A stretch of 41,535 nt of DNA, from positions 1-41,535 of the forward strand of contig MGFA01000015.1 of NCBI GenBank assembly GCA_001791645.1, given 5' to 3'. Within the stretch, counting starts at the first letter, position 1; each line of letters opens with the position of its first letter. Both the position numbers and the translations under genes were made by a program. This stretch comes from Candidatus Uhrbacteria bacterium RIFOXYB12_FULL_58_10. Its GTDB lineage: Bacteria; Patescibacteriota; Patescibacteriia; UBA9934; GWF2-40-263. This document shows, piece by piece, positions 39,135-41,535 of the stretch. Below the pieces are notes generated by a model. It was not told where the DNA came from. It worked only from the letters and a program-made list of their open reading frames with translations, and made no database searches.

Positions 39135-39160
39135 GGAATGAGTTCCTCTGTTCTTCCGTT

Positions 39161-39214
39161 CGGATTCCCACCGCGTGTGAGCATCCGGAGAAAAGACCCG
39201 AGAACGTTCTCGGG
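39161..39214 (-). promoter_or_regulatory. Two-hairpin intercistronic element before the NadD-NadK gene
   Basis: Minus strand: hairpin 1 CCCGAGAACGTTCTCGGG, a perfect 18-base palindrome (39197-39214); linker TCTTTTCTCC; hairpin 2 CGGAT...ATCCG enclosing CTCAC-ACGCG-GTGGG (39161-39187); then AGAGGA. Confidence 0.8.
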
Positions 39215-39222
39215 AAGGCCGA

Positions 39223-39978
39223 TCAGGCCGCGGCGCGGATCTGGTCGGAGGTGATGAGGTGGCCGCCGGCGGCCTTGATCTTGTCGGCCATCTCGTCCGC
39301 GCCCTCCTGCGTAATCGCCGGAGACAGGTCGGTAACCATGTAGGTCTCGAACCCGTACTCGAGGCTGTGGAGCCCACTTAGTCCATCGCAGACGTCGAAG
39401 ACGAATCCGGTCACCACGTTCGTGGTGATCCCGCGGCAGCGCTCATACTCGTCGAGGCGCGTGGAGTCACCGCCATTGTCGCGAAATGCCGAGTACGAGT
39501 CCCGGTGCGGACGGTTGCCCTTGTTCCAGGTGATCGTGGACTCGCGCTCGATGTCCGCGTAGATGCGCGCGTCGTCCTCGCCCTCGATGGCATGATCGGG
39601 CCAGAGGGTCTGGAAACCGACGATCGTCAGGTACTCGATCAGCTCCGCGAGCGTGAACAGCGCGTGCGCAGCGATGCGGTTTTCCGTCCAGGCGAGTACC
39701 TCCGAGAGCGTTAGGTCGTGGAACTTCGCGTACCCGATGAATGAGCTCGCGAGCGAGACGTGACCCCACGGATGGATGTCCCGCGTGACGATGCGGCGGT
39801 TCACGGGGAACTTGCGCATCAGACGGAGGATGTGCCCGAACTGCTCGTTGCAGCCGTCGACCCCGAGCGGGTACGGCTTGCAGAACGTCGACTGAAGGTC
39901 GATGCCGAGAAAGGCCCACGTTCCGATCCTCGGGACGATCAGGCCTTCTAAAGTACGACGAGTGCAGAACACTGCCAT
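39223..39978 (-). CDS. pncA: Nicotinamidase, 251 aa
   Basis: It deamidates nicotinamide to nicotinate, the first step of the route encoded here. The triad is visible: Asp in FLGIDLQSTFC (~27), Lys in WNKGNRPHRDSYSAFRDN (~154) and the nucleophilic Cys in GFVFDVCDGLSG (~197). The metal site is in VTRDIHPWGHVSLAS (D.H and the second His) and LWPDHAIEGE corresponds to the family's 'WP.Hc..g'. It is somewhat longer than the usual ~180-210 aa because of inserts (GYAKFHDLTLSEVLAW). The start ATG at 39978 follows GAGGTG. It is preceded by the two-hairpin element and followed by another before the NadD-NadK gene. Confidence 0.93.
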   Translation of the reverse strand: MAVFCTRRTLEGLIVPRIGTWAFLGIDLQSTFCKPYPLGVDGCNEQFGHILRLMRKFPVNRRIVTRDIHPWGHVSLASSFIGYAKFHDLTLSEVLAWTENRIAAHALFTLAELIEYLTIVGFQTLWPDHAIEGEDDARIYADIERESTITWNKGNRPHRDSYSAFRDNGGDSTRLDEYERCRGITTNVVTGFVFDVCDGLSGLHSLEYGFETYMVTDLSPAITQEGADEMADKIKAAGGHLITSDQIRAAA

Positions 39979-40010
39979 TAGACACCTCGCTGACGTTTAT
40001 TCTTCTTCCG

Positions 40011-40079
40011 AGCCGTCCATGACCTCATGGGCGGCTTGGATAAAGACCCCACTTCGCACTGTGCAGGGCTACGTTGGGG
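40011..40079 (-). promoter_or_regulatory. Two-hairpin intercistronic element before pncA
   Basis: Minus strand: hairpin 1 CCCCA...TGGGG with inner GCAC/GTGC (40047-40079, less perfect than the others); linker TCTTTATCC; hairpin 2 AGCCGcCCATGA-GG-TCATGGaCGGCT (40011-40036); then ~25 bases and GAGGTG. Confidence 0.65.
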
Positions 40080-40087
40080 GTGGGCAG

Positions 40088-41446
40088 TCAAAGCCCGAAG
40101 TGCGCGGTGAGGCGCTTGTCGTTGGCGGTCGGGCCGTGGGAGGTGATCCACACGTGGAGGCCGAGCTCGCGCTCGATGGCGGCCACGTGCTCGGCGACGC
40201 GTTCCTCCTGCGTCGACGCGCGGGTCGAGACCCCGTACCTGGGCACGGCCTCGAACAGTCGGCGGGTGAGTGCCTCCTGGTATTCGAGGTCCTTGAACGG
40301 CCCGAGCTGGATGTCGCGGCCCGTGTCGTAGGCCGTGCAGATCTTCCACTCGGCCTCGTCTTTCAGGCGGTCGAGGCAGGTGACGATCAGACCGTCGAGC
40401 TTGCCGATACACGCGATGGCGTATCGCACGGCCACGGCGTCGAACCAGCCGACGCGGAACACGCCCTGCCAGCCGTCCTGGCCGTTGTGCGCGTCGGGCA
40501 CGCGTACGGAGAGGCCCGCATCCTCGGTGACGAATGGGCCGGCGCCGTGCCGGGTGCCGTACGCGCGGACGATGCCGAGCCGATGCACTTCGCCGGCGTA
40601 CCCGTGCTCCTCGAGCAGCGCGTCGGCGTTGTCGAGGGTGCAGGTGGACCAGGTGGTGTACGGGTGGAATCCGCGCCACTCGTCGATGAGCACGCCTTGC
40701 GCGGGCTCGAAGATGACCGTGCCAGGGCGGGCGAGGATCTCGCCGAGGTACGCGTCCGGAACGATCCGGGCGCGTTCGAGGAACGGTGCGAGCAGGCACA
40801 GGTACTCGTCGACCACGCTCGGGTAGAACAGGTCGTCGATGTCGTGGACCGCGTCGCGCAGATGCGTGCACTTGGCGAGCACGCCTTCCGCGCGCAGCTG
40901 CTCGAGCTTGTACGCCTGGACCCGCAGGAACTTCTCTCGCAGCGCGATCGCATCCCCGACGAGGTCGCGGACGCGCACGATGAGCGACGGGTCGAGCTCG
41001 AGCGAGTCCTTCACGGTCTCGCCGACCCCGGCGCCGCAGCTCCCGTGCCGTCCCACGCCCCGCGCGCGCTCGCGCATGCGGTTCGCGATCTCGTGCCACG
41101 GGGTGATGACGAGCGCGTTCTCGCTGATCGTGGTGCGCTTGAACGCGTCCGTGACGCCGAGTCGCGCAAGGCGCTCCTCTTCCTCGAGCATGTTCCACGG
41201 GGACAGGACCATGAAGCGCGTGAGGTGCGTCGCGACGCCCGGGACCAGCGTGGCCGATCCGAACTGCTGGAAGCGGTGCAGCTGGCCGTCCTGCCCGACC
41301 ACGTGGTGCGCGGCCTGCGCGCCGCCGTTGAAGCGGACCACCGTGTGCGCGCCTCGCAGGCGTGCCAGGTAGTCCACCGTCGTCCCTTTGCCCTGGTCGC
41401 CCATGAACAGGTCGGCCAGGAGCCAGGCTTCTCTTGGGTGTGTCAA
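40088..41446 (-). CDS. Adenylosuccinate synthetase paralogue (PurA-like), 452 aa
   Basis: PurA condenses IMP and aspartate with GTP. The fold is recognisable: ADLFMGDQGKGTTVDYLA (canonical GDEGKG), VVRFNGGAQAAHHVV (canonical GGNNAGHTVV), GSCGAGVGETVKDSLE in place of the 'GIGPaY.dK' loop, FEPAQGVLIDEW (canonical FEGAQGtlLD), YGTRHGAGPFVTED and VGWFDAVAVRYA. The catalytic Asp17 and one of the two histidines near 43 are kept, but many flanking residues differ, so the substrate may have changed. I prefer the TTG at 41446: AGGAGG lies nine bases upstream and a hairpin precedes it, as at every other gene of this operon. The track's ATG at 41497 would place those inside the gene. First gene visible; the operon probably continues beyond the window. 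Confidence 0.85.
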   Translation of the reverse strand: MTHPREAWLLADLFMGDQGKGTTVDYLARLRGAHTVVRFNGGAQAAHHVVGQDGQLHRFQQFGSATLVPGVATHLTRFMVLSPWNMLEEEERLARLGVTDAFKRTTISENALVITPWHEIANRMRERARGVGRHGSCGAGVGETVKDSLELDPSLIVRVRDLVGDAIALREKFLRVQAYKLEQLRAEGVLAKCTHLRDAVHDIDDLFYPSVVDEYLCLLAPFLERARIVPDAYLGEILARPGTVIFEPAQGVLIDEWRGFHPYTTWSTCTLDNADALLEEHGYAGEVHRLGIVRAYGTRHGAGPFVTEDAGLSVRVPDAHNGQDGWQGVFRVGWFDAVAVRYAIACIGKLDGLIVTCLDRLKDEAEWKICTAYDTGRDIQLGPFKDLEYQEALTRRLFEAVPRYGVSTRASTQEERVAEHVAAIERELGLHVWITSHGPTANDKRLTAHFGL

Positions 41447-41470
41447 AGGATCTTTCCTCCTCGTGTCACT

Positions 41471-41535
41471 GGTCGACCGCGGGTCAACCGTTGGCATCAG
41501 GATGAAAAAACGGGGCCTGGCACCTGCGCTCAGGC
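41471..41535 (-). promoter_or_regulatory. Two-hairpin element before the PurA-like gene (cut by window edge)
   Basis: Minus strand: hairpin 1 GCCTG...CAGGC with tail CCCGTTTTTTC at the edge; hairpin 2 GGTTGACC-CGC-GGTCGACC (41471-41489); then AGGAGG and TTG. No promoter is seen, which suggests more genes upstream. Confidence 0.65.

Noticed and set aside
37989-39254. 421-aa plus-strand ORF opposite the NadD-NadK gene
   Set aside because: Shadow; the opposite strand carries GGDG and nucleotidyltransferase motifs in a continuous frame.
39978-41198. 406-aa minus-strand ORF overlapping the PurA-like gene
   Set aside because: Arginine-rich out-of-frame translation of the PurA-like gene on the same strand.
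40088-41446. PurZ (2-aminoadenylosuccinate synthetase, Z-genome phage) as identity of the PurA-like protein
   Set aside because: The catalytic Asp of GDxGKG is retained, whereas PurZ enzymes as I know them replace it, and no other Z-genome gene is nearby.
32746-41535. Known NAD-sensing riboswitch as explanation of the repeated hairpins
   Set aside because: The stems vary freely in sequence, without a conserved aptamer core visible across copies. Only the linker and layout recur, which suits processing or termination better.
1-41535. tRNA, rRNA, insertion sequence or phage structural genes
   Set aside because: No cloverleaf, rRNA segment, transposase or integrase motif, terminal inverted repeats, or capsid, portal or terminase motif could be identified by reading, so a phage or IS origin of the NAD block is not claimed.

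Overview
The window looks like a chromosomal contig of a Patescibacteria (CPR)-type bacterium. The evidence is indirect: a zinc-ribbon protein of the CxxC-x17-CxxC type (7648-8070), a piece of a DUF5670/lmo0937-like small membrane protein, single-domain response regulators, a giant repeat-built surface protein, and many small genes without Shine-Dalgarno (SD) sites. No rRNA, tRNA or other lineage marker is present, so the assignment is an inference. The reading frames fit the standard code. Base composition changes along the window: the GH3 enzyme and the zincin-like protein (1.5-6.9 kb) are A+T rich, the giant protein is G+C richer, and the right third (26-41.5 kb) is the most G+C rich.

Layout. 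1-7.5 kb: the start of a response regulator, two P-loop kinase-like proteins, a GH3 glycosidase, gene wreckage (a methyltransferase tail, a DUF5670-like tail, a frameshifted gene), a 666-aa HEXXH protein and a secreted lysozyme-like protein. 7.6-9.5 kb (minus): a zinc-ribbon protein and an ABC-F ATPase. 9.65-22.0 kb (plus): one tightly packed operon of two CheY-like regulators, a 275-aa membrane protein, a 3178-aa surface protein and an MFS carrier. The surface protein holds three copies of a ~2.0-kb super-repeat, and the 275-aa protein is a miniature of its two ends. 22-26 kb: a small membrane protein, a cold-shock protein, a truncated DUF6629 gene, glycerate 2-kinase, a DUF475/TerC-like protein and a SIMPL-domain protein. 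26-30.7 kb: an unrecognised protein with an in-frame amber stop, a PLP-dependent enzyme, an ABC exporter preceded by a 37-aa upstream ORF, and a small unknown protein.

30.8-41.5 kb (minus) is the most striking part: a nine-gene operon cut by the window edge. It encodes a complete route from nicotinamide to NADP: nicotinamidase, nicotinate phosphoribosyltransferase, a NadD-NadK fusion and glutamine-dependent NAD synthetase. With these come a diverged adenylosuccinate-synthetase paralogue, a nucleoside hydrolase, a Nudix protein with a degenerate box, a histidine phosphatase and a radical SAM protein. Seven of the eight internal or upstream junctions with room for it carry the same two-hairpin architecture: hairpin 1, often containing the upstream stop codon; a short linker resembling TCTTTTCTCC; hairpin 2; then SD and start codon. 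The hairpin sequences differ but the layout repeats. I regard this cluster and its repeated RNA element as the best candidate for an undescribed system.

Translation signals also differ between the two parts. Left-hand genes often start a few bases after an extended -10 box (near-leaderless) or are stop-coupled. Genes from about 25.2 kb rightward have strong AGGAGG-like sites. This suggests that the right block has a different origin or expression mode.
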